A stretch of DNA of 64,000 bases from an uncultured Helicobacter sp. GTDB taxonomy: Bacteria > Campylobacterota > Campylobacteria > Campylobacterales > Helicobacteraceae. Both the position numbers and the translations under genes were made by a program. Shown piece by piece: positions 1 through 9,698 of the stretch (position 1 is its first letter; each line of letters begins with the position of its first letter). The notes beneath the pieces are model-generated. The model saw only the letters and a program-made list of their open reading frames with translations, made no database searches and was not told where the DNA came from. The stretch lies in contig NZ_CALERY010000002.1 in the NCBI RefSeq assembly GCF_937906905.1, forward strand, positions 124,001 to 188,000, given 5' to 3'.

Positions 1-89
1 TGGTGGATTTTGGGAAGTTTGACTTGATTGCACAGCCTGACTTGACAAAACTGCACATAAAAGAAGTGGTAAATGATGTAAGCGCATAA
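1..89 (+). CDS. 3' end of an unidentified gene (5' truncated by window edge)
   Basis: One frame is open from the left edge to a TAA at 87-89, giving about 28 residues that end in KEVVNDVSA. The other two plus-strand frames hit stops early. The composition (acidic and basic residues mixed with hydrophobics) looks like a real C-terminus, but the fragment is too short to assign to a family. It converges on the minus-strand outer membrane protein gene that ends at 258; the 168 bases between hold no obvious strong hairpin. The call rests only on the open frame. Confidence 0.5.
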   Translation, partial: VDFGKFDLIAQPDLTKLHIKEVVNDVSA

Positions 90-257
90 TTATCCTTTGT
101 ATATCTTAATGTTTCAAGCTTGGTTTATCTGCGTATAGGTTGGGATTAAAGCCAAAAAGATTAGATGAAAGAAATTAGCCTAATCTCTCTAGTCTTTGAT
201 TCTAGGTTCTTCGAGCCTGCCAGCACAAAAGCACCCAGAATCCACTAGATTTGGCGA

Positions 258-2030
258 CTACCAGCTAAAGCCACCGCCCACTTTTAGCAAAAGATAGCTT
301 GGGATTGAGATCCCAGAGACAGCTTGGCTTAGGTGGAGATTGCTCTGCACGGCTATATCTAGGAATCCAAGCAGATTGATCCCACCTGTTAGGATCATAC
401 CCTCATCGCTATTATTGCGGAAGTCATACATTGCCCCAAGCCGTAAGTCAAAGTATTTAAGATCAATTAGCACCCCGCCACCTGCTACCTGGGATTTTGG
501 TCGTGCAGCAGAGAGAGTATCGTTAGGCATTAGGTCAATATCTCCTGCAAGCACGATTTTGTCATTAAGCCAGCCATAGCTAAGCCCCGCGCGTAGCTGG
601 GTATTGAGCCTTGTCATCGCACCCGTAGTCGCATCGGTTTTGATTTTTGGCATGTTGAGGTTTTTTGCCACAAATCCTAGGGTAAAATTCTTGGCAAAGC
701 GAGGCGCATACGCCAGCCCTGCATCAATTCCAAATGTATGCGTTTGTGGGATAGAATTGAAGCTTGGGGTAAGATTTTGCGTGATTGTATCAAACGAGCC
801 TTCCTTGCTATACAAATACCCCGTGCCAAAGATATATTTCGCCGCAAGCCCCACCGCAATATCGCCAATTGGTGTTTCAAACAAATGCCCATAGCCAATA
901 GGCACTTCCACCACGCCAACACTCGCCGCGCTGATTTGGTGTTTAGCGTTGGCGCTTAGAATCGAGCTTTTATCAAAATCCCCTGACCCTGCCACGCCTA
1001 GCGAGATACTATCGCTACCAACTTCGACCTTATAGTCCTGTCCGCCATTTTGGATAATGATTTGATTGTGTGTTGGGTCCATTCTCACCGCAGCGCTCAT
1101 ATACGCGCTTGGCATGATACCGATACTTATCGTCCCGCGCTTTTTCTTCGAGCCGATATTCATCACCAGCCCATTTTGTGTGCTAAGCGAGAAGTCATTG
1201 CGACTCACGATGTCATTTATAGTGGTAAGATCTTTGACAAAGCGATTCAGCGAGGGGTCGTTGCTAAGCGAGAGTGTAAGCCCGCCCATGCTTTGCAAGA
1301 GTTTATCAAGGCTCATATCACCCTTTTGCGCAGAGTCTAAAAGCCCGCCGATGTTCTCTGGCGTGAGATTATCGACAAGCCCTTCTAGCAGCCCCAGCGA
1401 GCCTGCCTTATCGGGATTCTCCTGCGCGGTTTTATCGATAGAGGCTTGGAGATCTTGCTTGACACTTTCAAAGGCTTCGGGTTTTTTCTTTAGCTCTTCT
1501 AAAATCTTATTGGTATCTGCGCTACTATCAATGGTAATGCCATTATTCTTTCCAACTTGTGTTAGATAATCCTTTAAATCATTATCGGTAGCATGTTGCC
1601 CATTTGGTTTATTAAGCATATTATCCAGCACATCACCAAAAACCCCCAGATTTTCCGTATCGATAGCCTTGCCATTCGCTGCAGGTGCAGCGCGGAATCC
1701 TGTGCCTGCACTTATCGTCGTCGCTCCGCTAAAAAGATCTGCTAGCTTATTTGGCATGCTTTGGAGATTGTCAATATCAATAGAAGCAGCGCGCGTGAGA
1801 TTAGTCTCTTTATACCCCACGCCAAAGCTATACGCAAAGCCAGATTTTTTATTCATACCTAGTAGGGCTGGGTTGTAGTAGAGCGCCCACTGGGAGCTTT
1901 TAAGCGCGACCCCGGCTCCACCAATCCCTGCAGAGATATTGCCCATCTGCCCAAACTCCAGCGCCTGTGCGCTGATACCAAGCAGCATGCTGCTTAGAGT
2001 GATGGCTTTTAGTGTTGTGTAGGATCTCAT
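258..2030 (-). CDS. TraF-type outer membrane beta-barrel protein
   Basis: This is a predicted secreted outer membrane protein of the family often labelled 'conjugal transfer protein TraF' (TraF_2), which is FadL-like and not tied to conjugation in Helicobacter. A signal peptide of about 23 residues ends at QALEF, followed by the glycine-rich start GNISAGIGGAGVA and the YYNPALLG motif typical of FadL-like barrels. Residues about 85-250 form a hydrophilic, helix-prone insertion, and the C-terminal half has alternating aromatic strands. A good Shine-Dalgarno (AGGAGA) sits just upstream of the ATG. The substrate is unknown. It is the last gene of the long minus-strand block. Confidence 0.75.
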   Translation of the reverse strand: MRSYTTLKAITLSSMLLGISAQALEFGQMGNISAGIGGAGVALKSSQWALYYNPALLGMNKKSGFAYSFGVGYKETNLTRAASIDIDNLQSMPNKLADLFSGATTISAGTGFRAAPAANGKAIDTENLGVFGDVLDNMLNKPNGQHATDNDLKDYLTQVGKNNGITIDSSADTNKILEELKKKPEAFESVKQDLQASIDKTAQENPDKAGSLGLLEGLVDNLTPENIGGLLDSAQKGDMSLDKLLQSMGGLTLSLSNDPSLNRFVKDLTTINDIVSRNDFSLSTQNGLVMNIGSKKKRGTISIGIMPSAYMSAAVRMDPTHNQIIIQNGGQDYKVEVGSDSISLGVAGSGDFDKSSILSANAKHQISAASVGVVEVPIGYGHLFETPIGDIAVGLAAKYIFGTGYLYSKEGSFDTITQNLTPSFNSIPQTHTFGIDAGLAYAPRFAKNFTLGFVAKNLNMPKIKTDATTGAMTRLNTQLRAGLSYGWLNDKIVLAGDIDLMPNDTLSAARPKSQVAGGGVLIDLKYFDLRLGAMYDFRNNSDEGMILTGGINLLGFLDIAVQSNLHLSQAVSGISIPSYLLLKVGGGFSW

Positions 2031-2428
2031 ACTCTCTCCTAAAGGATAAAATCGCTGATACCAAGCAATAAGCGAGCCAGAATCTTAGCACGAATTGGAT
2101 TTTGTATTGATTAAACCTGCTACTAGAATCTAAGCTCTCTCTTGTCTTTCTCGCTCGTGCGCTAGATTCTGCCTTTCCTAACTCTTGTGTCAAACCAGAA
2201 TCTAGTAATGCAGGATCTGCATTGGATTGCCATGCTTCGCTGGCGGCTCACTCGCGATGACAGAGCCTAAAGAGTTTAGGAGAATCTATCTCCCAAGCCC
2301 CATCTCCTGCACCCGCTCACGGAAGTATTTCTAAACTAGAATCATGGCTCTCAAGCGCTGGGCGTATGATACCAGAGCGTATAAGCAAGTCTAGCGTGTA
2401 GAATCTCTCGCTAAAAGATGATACGCTG
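2031..2428. other. 398-base gene-free stretch with dispersed repeats
   Basis: I see no supportable gene here. The stretch holds seven copies of the AGAATC/GATTCT motif that recurs across the window, and a 40-base palindromic repeat copy at 2223-2262. Its left end supplies the leader and Shine-Dalgarno of the TraF-type gene. No convincing terminator follows the YceI gene. Confidence 0.6.
2223..2262. repeat. Half copy of the TGGATTGCC...TGACA palindromic element
   Basis: It begins TGGATTGCCATG and ends CTCGCGATGACA. It has the same layout as the right arm of the larger element inside the glycosyltransferase gene at 50936-51055. The family resembles the widespread bacterial repeat GTCATTGCGAGCGAAGCG..GGCAATCC. 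The copy is intergenic. Confidence 0.7.
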
Positions 2429-3022
2429 TTATTTCACGGGAGCGGTGAAGCGGATTTCCACCTGACTCCAGCTCATGCCCTCATGCAGCTTTTCACATGC
2501 CTTTGCCAACGCTCCAAACGCCTCATCTAGCCCAAAATCCAGCACATCAATCACACCTTTTGCGCTAAGTGTGCCATTTTCAATCACATATTGCATAGGG
2601 ATTTTTTGCGTCCTGCCATTCATGGAGATAGTGGCAAGCATCGTGCCTAGATTCTCGCCTGCTAGGACATTACGGAAAGTTACTTTAATAAGCTGGCGCC
2701 CCTTTTTATCCTGCTTAAACGCAGAAAAAAAGCTCTCTTTCACGCTTTTATCTTTGGCTTCATCGCCTAGATTTACTGCTAATGCGTCCATTGTAGCGCT
2801 TGCACCTTCAAGCTGAAGCGCTATGGAATCGCCCTTTTTGAATTTGAAAGCAATATTATTGAATGTGCCATCTACGCCCACCTTTTTGGCGGTTTTAAAC
2901 GCGGTGAAAGAGGCTTTGGCATTAGTGGTGTCAAGCACCTGTGCGCTAAGGCTTGATCCAAGAAGAAATGCTAAGACTGCAAAAATCGCACCAAATCGTG
3001 CGCTTGTGATAGATAGTCGCAT
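2429..3022 (-). CDS. YceI-family periplasmic protein
   Basis: A YceI-like lipid-binding lipocalin-type beta-barrel, exported to the periplasm; family members bind polyisoprenoid or quinone-like lipids, but the ligand here is unknown. The start is the ATG at 3022 rather than the upstream ATG at 3064, because AAAGGA lies just before it and a clean signal peptide (MRLSITSARFGAIFAVLAFL, cut near SLSAQ) follows. The mature part of about 170 residues has the family pattern: an early Phe/Lys strand (VDGTFNNIAF) and a C-terminal strand (WSQVEIRFTAPVK). It lies between mfd and the TraF-type gene, on the same strand. Confidence 0.75.
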   Translation of the reverse strand: MRLSITSARFGAIFAVLAFLLGSSLSAQVLDTTNAKASFTAFKTAKKVGVDGTFNNIAFKFKKGDSIALQLEGASATMDALAVNLGDEAKDKSVKESFFSAFKQDKKGRQLIKVTFRNVLAGENLGTMLATISMNGRTQKIPMQYVIENGTLSAKGVIDVLDFGLDEAFGALAKACEKLHEGMSWSQVEIRFTAPVK

Positions 3023-3140
3023 GAGAGTCCTTTGTATAAATAAACTAGAATCTAAAATGCACAATGTTAAAGACGGGCTAGATTGTAGCGCAAATTTTTC
3101 CTCTTGTGGCAGGTTCTTTGGGAATTTGCAAAATTTGGGA

Positions 3141-6100
3141 TTAGATTTTGGGCTGGATAGATCGCAGGTGAGTAAGCAGGGTTTCTAGCACGCAATCATC
3201 ATCGCTAGTGGGGGATTTTAGCGAAGTTTTCTGCTCCGCTCCTGTGCTGGATTCTTGGGTGATTTGGATATTTTGCCCAAAGTGTGAGATCGCCTTGACA
3301 TGCGCACTATTTGCCAGAATCTTAATCACAATAAGCTGGATAAAGTTGCTGCTCATCACATCAAGCTCGCCAAAACGATCGCGGATTTCATTCTCTAATG
3401 CGGCTACCTCGGCGATTTGCTTACACAGCGAGAGGCGGCGATAAAGCTCTAAGCGCAAAGTATCGCTCGCAATGAGATCAGGGTTTAGATACGCGCTGAT
3501 ATTTATACGAAGCTCTACACTATTTTCCAGAATCTGGGATTGATTGCTAAGGCTAGAAAGCGCATCTTCTAAGAGCTTTAGATAGAGGCTAAAGCCGATA
3601 TTTTTGATATGACCACTTTGGGATTCTCCTATGACATTGCCCCCACCGCGGATCTCAAGATCTTGGTAGGCGATACTTGCGCCGCTGCCTAGATAAGAGT
3701 TCCGCTCCAAGGCTAGCAGGCGTTTGCGCGCCTCTTGGGTGATAGACTCCATAGACTCGATGAGAAAATAGCAAAACCCCTCTTTATCCCCGCGCCCCAC
3801 ACGCCCGCGCAGCTGGTGGAGATCTGCAAGCCCGAAGCGATCAGCCCCATCGATGATGATAGTGTTTGCATTAGGAAGATGAATCCCAGATTCTATAATC
3901 GCTGTGCAAAGCAGAATGTGATACTCTCCACTACCAAAGCCATGCATGATTTCCTCACTCTCTTTGGCTTGGATTTGGGAGTGGAGCATGGCAAGCTTTA
4001 GCTTGGGGAAGAGATTTTGGAGGTGGGAGAAGATTCTGGGCATGGAGGCGATGTTGTTATAAATGTAGAATACTTGCCCGCCACGGCGGATCTCGCGGGT
4101 GATGATTTCTTTGAGCAGGGTATCGCTTTTGTGCTTAATAAATGTGCGAGAATCTTTGCGTGAGATAGGCGGGGTCTCTAGAGTGCTCATACCTTTGATA
4201 TGTGAGAGCGCCATATTGAGCGTGCGAGGGATTGGTGTGGCAGACATACTAAGCAAATGGACATTGGCACTTAGAGCTTTTAGCGATTCTTTTTGCTTCA
4301 CGCCAAATTTATGCTCCTCATCTACGACAATTAACCCCAAATTCGCAAACTCCGCGCCAAAAAGCGCATGCGTGCCGATGACAACATCAAGCTCGCCATT
4401 TTTAAGCGCATCAAATGTGGCGCGCCTCTCTCTAGCGCTAAGATAGCGGTCGCATTTGCCAACTCGCAAACCAAATGGCGAGAGACGCGCTAACGCAGTA
4501 GCAAAATGCTGTGCGCTAAGAAGTGTGGTGGGGACAATGAGCGCGCACTGATAGCCGCTCTTGCATACGGCAAATATCGCATTCATCGCTACTTCTGTCT
4601 TCCCAAACCCCACATCACCACTTAGTAGTCTATCCATGACTCTACCGCTAGCTAAGTCTTTATAGATAGATTCTATCGCGTATGCCTGATCTCTAGTGAG
4701 TGCAAACCCCGCAGCATGCCTGAAAACTTCAAGCTCCGGGCTCTCCACATCGATAATCTGTCCTTGCAGGAGATTGCGTTTAGCAGCGAGCTTGATAATA
4801 GAATCTGCAATGGCAAAGAGCTTCTCGCGCGCTTTTGCCTTGAGCCTGGCGAAGCTTCCCTTGCCCAAGCGATCAATGACGGGGATCGAGCTGGCAATAT
4901 AGCGGTCGATCATGTGGAGATTTTCCACAGGGAGCAAAAGCTTGTCCTCGCCAAAATACTGGATATGGATAAAATCGCGTGTGATACCTAAAATCGTGCT
5001 TTGCACGATACCTTTAAAAATCCCTATCCCATACTCGTTATGCACGACATACTCACCGATATTAAGCTCATTTAGTGCAAATTTTGGTCGTTTGGCGCGC
5101 GAAGTAGCAGCAGATTTGGGGCTAGATTCTAGGCTTAGGATTAGTTCATCGCCCACGAGCATATGCACGATAGCTTTAGACTCGATAATATGTGCTCTCT
5201 GGGTAAGCTCGATAGGGAGTGCAGCAAGCTCTGTGGAAGATCGCACCACTAGGGTGATGCGCTTGCTAGTGTGGTGCTCGAGTAGAGTATGTAGCCTATC
5301 GAGACTGAAGCTTATGTCCTGGCAGGCTTGGCTACACGAGATGGGCTGGGGGATTTGGCTCGCGTGAGATGTCAGGGTGTTTGACTCATCACTATTTGGC
5401 TTATCGAGGATTGGCAAGGTATCCCAGATTGGCGCGCAGATCGTAGAGTCTATGGGGCTAGATTCTGCATTAAAATCCGTAGAAATAGCTTGGATCTCCT
5501 TGAGCTCATACAGCGCAGCAGTGGTTAGTATGCTTGGGTAGTGTGCTGGTAGTAGCAGGCGCTCTTGTAGATACCAAAGCCCGATAGACTGGATATCCTT
5601 ACTCATGACATCAAGCTCACTAGATTCTAACTCCTCACAGAGTGCTTCATACTCGCCAGAATCTAGGCTAAAAAGTGCTGGTGGGATTATAAGCGTAGGC
5701 GCGGCATCTTTGCTTTTGAGCTGGGAATCTAGGCTAAAGCTATGAATCTCTTCACACTCATCACTAAAAAAGCTAATACGATAGGGCTTACTAAGTGGCG
5801 GGTAAATATCAATAATATCACCACGGAAACTGACCTCGCCCTCCATCTCCACCATCTCCACACTCTCATACCCCCAGCGTAGAATCTGGTCTTTGAGTGC
5901 TTGGAGATCATAGGTGCGGGCGGATTCTAGGGTAAGACTCTGGCAATGCTTAGGGGCTGGAAGTGGGTGGAGAATCGAAGCGATAGGGGCTATAAGCAGG
6001 GTATTATCATCGGCATAAAACTCGCGCAGATACCCGAGATTCTCGACAAACTCCACAAAAAAACTGCGCACATCATCACCATGGCTAAGTCGCATCTCCC

Positions 6101-6251
6101 TGCATACAATAGGTCGCAGGCGCGAGCGCGCGCAGTCATAGGCATAAAGCGCACTATGATAAGCGCTAAGAGCCTCCTCATAGTCCTTGCAGAGCAGAAT
6201 CCTGTAAGGAAATCCTGCGGATAATTGCTTATAGAGGCTTGCTTGGAGCAT
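3141..6251 (-). CDS. mfd: Transcription-repair coupling factor Mfd
   Basis: Mfd is a superfamily 2 DNA translocase that removes RNA polymerase stalled at lesions and recruits the UvrA excision machinery. The 1036 residues show the expected order: a UvrB-like N-terminus, an RNA polymerase-interacting region around the NIGEYVVHNEYGIGIF segment, Walker A GDVGFGKTEV near residue 546, DEEH box near 644, and the SATPIPRT and QLRGRVGRG helicase motifs. An LDS/ESS-rich linker interrupts the N-terminal part (about residues 265-300). It follows ccmA with a short overlap, as in H. pylori HP1541/HP1542, so it probably shares transcription with the cell-shape genes. Confidence 0.97.
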   Translation of the reverse strand: MLQASLYKQLSAGFPYRILLCKDYEEALSAYHSALYAYDCARSRLRPIVCREMRLSHGDDVRSFFVEFVENLGYLREFYADDNTLLIAPIASILHPLPAPKHCQSLTLESARTYDLQALKDQILRWGYESVEMVEMEGEVSFRGDIIDIYPPLSKPYRISFFSDECEEIHSFSLDSQLKSKDAAPTLIIPPALFSLDSGEYEALCEELESSELDVMSKDIQSIGLWYLQERLLLPAHYPSILTTAALYELKEIQAISTDFNAESSPIDSTICAPIWDTLPILDKPNSDESNTLTSHASQIPQPISCSQACQDISFSLDRLHTLLEHHTSKRITLVVRSSTELAALPIELTQRAHIIESKAIVHMLVGDELILSLESSPKSAATSRAKRPKFALNELNIGEYVVHNEYGIGIFKGIVQSTILGITRDFIHIQYFGEDKLLLPVENLHMIDRYIASSIPVIDRLGKGSFARLKAKAREKLFAIADSIIKLAAKRNLLQGQIIDVESPELEVFRHAAGFALTRDQAYAIESIYKDLASGRVMDRLLSGDVGFGKTEVAMNAIFAVCKSGYQCALIVPTTLLSAQHFATALARLSPFGLRVGKCDRYLSARERRATFDALKNGELDVVIGTHALFGAEFANLGLIVVDEEHKFGVKQKESLKALSANVHLLSMSATPIPRTLNMALSHIKGMSTLETPPISRKDSRTFIKHKSDTLLKEIITREIRRGGQVFYIYNNIASMPRIFSHLQNLFPKLKLAMLHSQIQAKESEEIMHGFGSGEYHILLCTAIIESGIHLPNANTIIIDGADRFGLADLHQLRGRVGRGDKEGFCYFLIESMESITQEARKRLLALERNSYLGSGASIAYQDLEIRGGGNVIGESQSGHIKNIGFSLYLKLLEDALSSLSNQSQILENSVELRINISAYLNPDLIASDTLRLELYRRLSLCKQIAEVAALENEIRDRFGELDVMSSNFIQLIVIKILANSAHVKAISHFGQNIQITQESSTGAEQKTSLKSPTSDDDCVLETLLTHLRSIQPKI

Positions 6252-6639
6252 TTTTCTGTGCTGGGGCTCCTGATTGACCTTTGAGTTTGCTCTCTCCTAT
6301 GAATACACCCTTTTTCTCTATGACAAGCTCTGTGGAAGTGATAACCCCTTCAAATCGCCCAAGCGAAGCGATCTCTACACTATCGCTCTCTGTGGCACCC
6401 TTAAGCTTGCCGCTGACGATGAGTTTATTGGCATAGACTTCGCCATTGACAAAGCCGCTTTTACCAATCATCACGGTATTTTTGGAGCGGATACTACCCT
6501 CAAACTCGCCATCAATATGCAGGTGGCAGTCAGTGTTAATTTCACCTTTGATTTTCGTCCCTTGTGCGATGATTGTCGCTGCACCAAGCTTCTGTCCTAG
6601 TCCATTAGGTTGTTTATCGTCGCTAGTAAAGATTGCCAT
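6229..6639 (-). CDS. ccmA: Bactofilin CcmA (cell-shape scaffold)
   Basis: CcmA is a bactofilin, a small beta-helical polymerising protein that with Csd1/Csd2 sets helical shape in H. pylori. The start is placed at the ATG at 6639 (MAIFTSDDKQ), preceded by AAAGGAG; the longer frame to 6690 lacks a ribosome site and would overlap csd1 more. The central segment (GTKIKGEINTDCHLHIDGEF, then SIRSKNTVMIGKSGF) shows the repeated beta-turn pattern of bactofilins, with hydrophilic tails at both ends. Its end overlaps mfd by about 20 bases; upstream is csd1. Confidence 0.95.
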   Translation of the reverse strand: MAIFTSDDKQPNGLGQKLGAATIIAQGTKIKGEINTDCHLHIDGEFEGSIRSKNTVMIGKSGFVNGEVYANKLIVSGKLKGATESDSVEIASLGRFEGVITSTELVIEKKGVFIGESKLKGQSGAPAQKNAPSKPL

Positions 6640-7484
6640 GCAATACTCCTTTCTTTTGTAAAGATTGAATCGAAATTCTTCATATCCCACCGCGCGAAAT
6701 TCATGGGATCAATAGGCTTTTCAAGGAAGCGCACCTCGTAGTGGAGATGAGGACCTGTGCTAACGCCAGAATTCCCAGTGCGTGCGATGAGCTGTCCTTT
6801 TTTCACAAATGAACCAGCTTTGATGAGAACTTCATTTAAGTGCGCGTAGTAGGTTTTAAATCCAAAGGAATGCGTGATTTTCACCAGCTTCCCATAGCCT
6901 CCATTCCAGCCAGAATCCGCCCAATCCACCACACCATCAGCTGTGGCAAACACCGAAGTCCCAAGGCGCGCACCAAAATCTGTCCCTGTATGCTGGCGCA
7001 CGACTTTTAGCACTGGGTGCAGACGCGTGCCATAAGGATCTGTGATACTTGAAAAGCTCTCCAGCGGATAACCATTTGGAATAAACTTCATAAAAAATGC
7101 TTTCTGCGCGCCTGTAATACTAGCAATATCCACACGATCGACTAGATTCTCGTTTGGGACATTATTCACACCCACCACACCTTCAAGTGTATCGATTTTA
7201 TCGCTGGCGATAGAGATTTCTTGCAAGCGCTGATTGACTTCGTCATTAAGCATAGCATTACTAAGCAGCATGGTCTCATTACGCTCTTCAATGAGCGAAG
7301 TTTTGGTATTGATATCACTAATTTCGGAGCGAAAAACACCAATAGCAATGATGATAAAAAAAATAAGGCTTAAAAAAAACAGCGCGACATAGAGCGTAAT
7401 CTGGCGAAAAATCATGCTGACATTGATGTATTTGCTCCCATCTTTGTGGGTAATCATCAAAACAAGCCGCTGATCAAAAATCAT
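6597..7484 (-). CDS. csd1: Peptidoglycan DD-endopeptidase Csd1 (M23)
   Basis: A membrane-anchored LytM/M23 zinc peptidase that trims peptide crosslinks in the wall and is needed for helical shape in H. pylori. One transmembrane helix near residues 27-52 is followed by a coiled-coil segment (about 60-100) and a C-terminal LytM domain. The zinc and catalytic motifs are intact: HTGTD (HxxxD) near residue 166 and HLH near 246. The gene overlaps csd2 upstream by four bases and ccmA downstream, the HP1544-HP1543-HP1542 order. Naming it Csd1 rests on that order and on its complete active site. Confidence 0.93.
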   Translation of the reverse strand: MIFDQRLVLMITHKDGSKYINVSMIFRQITLYVALFFLSLIFFIIIAIGVFRSEISDINTKTSLIEERNETMLLSNAMLNDEVNQRLQEISIASDKIDTLEGVVGVNNVPNENLVDRVDIASITGAQKAFFMKFIPNGYPLESFSSITDPYGTRLHPVLKVVRQHTGTDFGARLGTSVFATADGVVDWADSGWNGGYGKLVKITHSFGFKTYYAHLNEVLIKAGSFVKKGQLIARTGNSGVSTGPHLHYEVRFLEKPIDPMNFARWDMKNFDSIFTKERSIAWQSLLATINNLMD

Positions 7485-8416
7485 AGAGATTCTTTCTTAA
7501 GTTTCTCGCTTGAGCTTACTCGTAGAGTTTGGAGTTTGGCAATGTCTTCAATCGCCCAAACAAGATTTTTCCAATCGATTCCATCTTCTTTCTGGAAGAT
7601 GATGTCAAAATTATTCAGGCTCCAATTTGCATAGATAGCGGGATTAAGCGGGCTGCCTAGGAAGCTCACCTCATAGTAGAGACGCTCGCCATCAGATCGC
7701 CCACTGCTACCACTATACCCGATGATCTGCCCTTTTTGGACGAAATCACCCTTTTTGATAGCAATCGTATCAAGATGACCATATACTGAAGAGAATCCAA
7801 AAGAGTGCGTGATTTTAATCACATTCCCAAGTCCAGTTTTGCCATTTTCCTGCACAAGCACAACAACCCCATCAGCAGTGGCGTAGATCGGCGTGCTTTT
7901 AGGCGCAATATAGTCCATACCGCTCTCTACACCTTTCACACCTCGCAGTGGATGTAGGCGCTCTTGGGTGAGACTTTGGCTTGTAAAGTCTTTTATAGGG
8001 TTGCCATTTGGGATTAGGCTAAGGAGAAGGAGTTTATGAGTATTGCTGATGTTTTGCAAATCTATTTTAGTGAGTTGGGGCTGCTGGGTAATATTGCGCT
8101 TGATACTTACGATATCTTCGAGTTTGGTAATCTTAGAATTCACAACCTGGAGCTCATCGGTTTTCTCTTGAATGGCGTTCTTGAGCAAGGCGTTTTTTTG
8201 GTAGATTGAGTGGTATTGCGCGATTGCATCACTTTTTTGCTTGGCGATGTTGTTTATTTGGTGCATGAGAAAATACATAACCAAAAAGCTCACCGCAAAA
8301 AGCCCTATCACAGCAAGCGTGCCCAGGGTGATGAGTTTTTTGATATTTCTAGGTAGTGAGAATTGCCTCGAGCCCTTCTCATCAACAATAGAAACCACTA
8401 ATCTATCTTCTCGCAT
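7481..8416 (-). CDS. csd2: LytM-fold protein Csd2, degenerate active site
   Basis: A second membrane-anchored LytM-domain protein, paralogous to Csd1 and encoded just upstream with a four-base overlap. It has one N-terminal transmembrane helix (about 28-50), a coiled coil, and a C-terminal LytM domain. The zinc ligands are lost: the HxxxD motif reads ESGMD near residue 165 and the HxH motif reads RLY near 242. It is therefore probably a non-catalytic partner that stabilises or positions Csd1, which agrees with what I recall of H. pylori Csd2. It overlaps folC by 14 bases. Confidence 0.92.
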   Translation of the reverse strand: MREDRLVVSIVDEKGSRQFSLPRNIKKLITLGTLAVIGLFAVSFLVMYFLMHQINNIAKQKSDAIAQYHSIYQKNALLKNAIQEKTDELQVVNSKITKLEDIVSIKRNITQQPQLTKIDLQNISNTHKLLLLSLIPNGNPIKDFTSQSLTQERLHPLRGVKGVESGMDYIAPKSTPIYATADGVVVLVQENGKTGLGNVIKITHSFGFSSVYGHLDTIAIKKGDFVQKGQIIGYSGSSGRSDGERLYYEVSFLGSPLNPAIYANWSLNNFDIIFQKEDGIDWKNLVWAIEDIAKLQTLRVSSSEKLKKESL

Positions 8417-9698
8417 TCCACATCTCCAAAAAAGCTTCTACTACACTAAAAGATCCAAACACCACATACACTACATTATCTTCTGGCTCATCTTGCATTT
8501 GCCTAAATAGCGTGGGAGAAAACTCCTCATGCCTAATCCCAAGCTCCGCACAAATGCCTATCAAATCTAGCTCTGGTATGGCTCTGGTATGGCTAATAGG
8601 CATGATGAAAAGCCGATTGATCACAGGCTTAAAAATCCCCAAAATCTCGCGCACATCTTTTTGAGAAAAGCTATTATACACAAGATTCACGCGTTTTTGA
8701 CTAACAATTTCCACCACAGCCCGCGCGCACTCGGGATTATGCCCCACATCGAGCAGAATGTTTGGCGCGAGATTCTGCGCTCTGCCAGCTAGATCAAATG
8801 GCAAAACAGCACAAAACTGCGGTGGATTTGGCGCGCTTATGGATTCTAGCACTTTGTGTGCCACAATGAGATTTTCACGCAAAAATGGCGCAAAATCTTT
8901 GGCGTATGTGTGCAGGCTCGGGTTATTCGCATACGCAGAATCTATCTCCTCTTGTGTGATGAGGCTTAGCTTTGCTCCGCGCTGCTTGGCAATTTCTTGT
9001 GCGATAGATTCTACTACCTTGTAGCGCTGGGGTGCGAGAAATGCCCGCCTCCCCATAGCGCGAAGCTTAGTGGCAGCGATAGATTCTATATCATCGCCTA
9101 GTAGCTCGGTGTGATCATAGGAGATTGGCGTAAAGATGCTCGCTTCTGCCATGTCTTTTATCACGCTAGTGGAGTCAAACTCCCCGCCAAGCCCTGCTTC
9201 ACAAATGAAATACTCACAATCCTGTGCCAGCACAAGGGCGAGCAGGGTGGTGTATTCAAAATAGCTTGATGACTCTAAGGCATTGTGCAGGCTCTTGTAT
9301 GTAGCTTCGTGTGGAGGTGGATTCTGGGATATGAGATTTTGTAAAAACTCATGCGCCTTCTCTAAATCCATATCACTGGCATGCGCGCCATTTATGTAAA
9401 ATCGCTCGTTGAAGCCAAACAAATGTGGCGAACTAAAATGCAGCACGCTATGCCCCTGTGCTAAGAGTCCCAATGTGATAAATCGCCCCGTGCTACCTTT
9501 GCCATTGGTGCCTAGGATATGGATAATATGTGGTGAGAATCGAAGAAAAGGCTGCACAAGCGCAAAAATACTTGGCATGCGCGCAGGGTCAAATGGCGCG
9601 TATTCTACGCCTTTGCGCTCCAGATAGGCATAAAGATTTTGCAGTGGATTCTGGGATATAGATTCTAGCTTGCTAGAATCTAGCTGATTTGGGCTCAC
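8403..9698 (-). CDS. folC: Folylpolyglutamate/dihydrofolate synthase FolC
   Basis: A cytoplasmic ATP-dependent ligase of the Mur ligase fold that joins glutamate to dihydropteroate or folate in folate synthesis. The P-loop GTNGKGSTGRF lies near residues 63-73; FSSPHLFGFNERF and a DVGHNPECA motif near the C-terminus are family signatures. At 431 residues it is normal length. It overlaps the upstream lipoprotein gene by four bases (ATGA type) and csd2 downstream, so the set is translationally coupled. This is the HP1545 position. Confidence 0.95.
   Translation of the reverse strand: MSPNQLDSSKLESISQNPLQNLYAYLERKGVEYAPFDPARMPSIFALVQPFLRFSPHIIHILGTNGKGSTGRFITLGLLAQGHSVLHFSSPHLFGFNERFYINGAHASDMDLEKAHEFLQNLISQNPPPHEATYKSLHNALESSSYFEYTTLLALVLAQDCEYFICEAGLGGEFDSTSVIKDMAEASIFTPISYDHTELLGDDIESIAATKLRAMGRRAFLAPQRYKVVESIAQEIAKQRGAKLSLITQEEIDSAYANNPSLHTYAKDFAPFLRENLIVAHKVLESISAPNPPQFCAVLPFDLAGRAQNLAPNILLDVGHNPECARAVVEIVSQKRVNLVYNSFSQKDVREILGIFKPVINRLFIMPISHTRAIPELDLIGICAELGIRHEEFSPTLFRQMQDEPEDNVVYVVFGSFSVVEAFLEMWNARR

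Noticed and set aside
1066..1569. 167-residue plus-strand frame opposite the TraF-type gene
   Set aside because: Antisense to a well-supported gene, with no family pattern or ribosome site.
6640..6690. Longer start for ccmA (ATG at 6690)
   Set aside because: No ribosome site, deeper overlap with csd1, and a far better site before the ATG at 6639.
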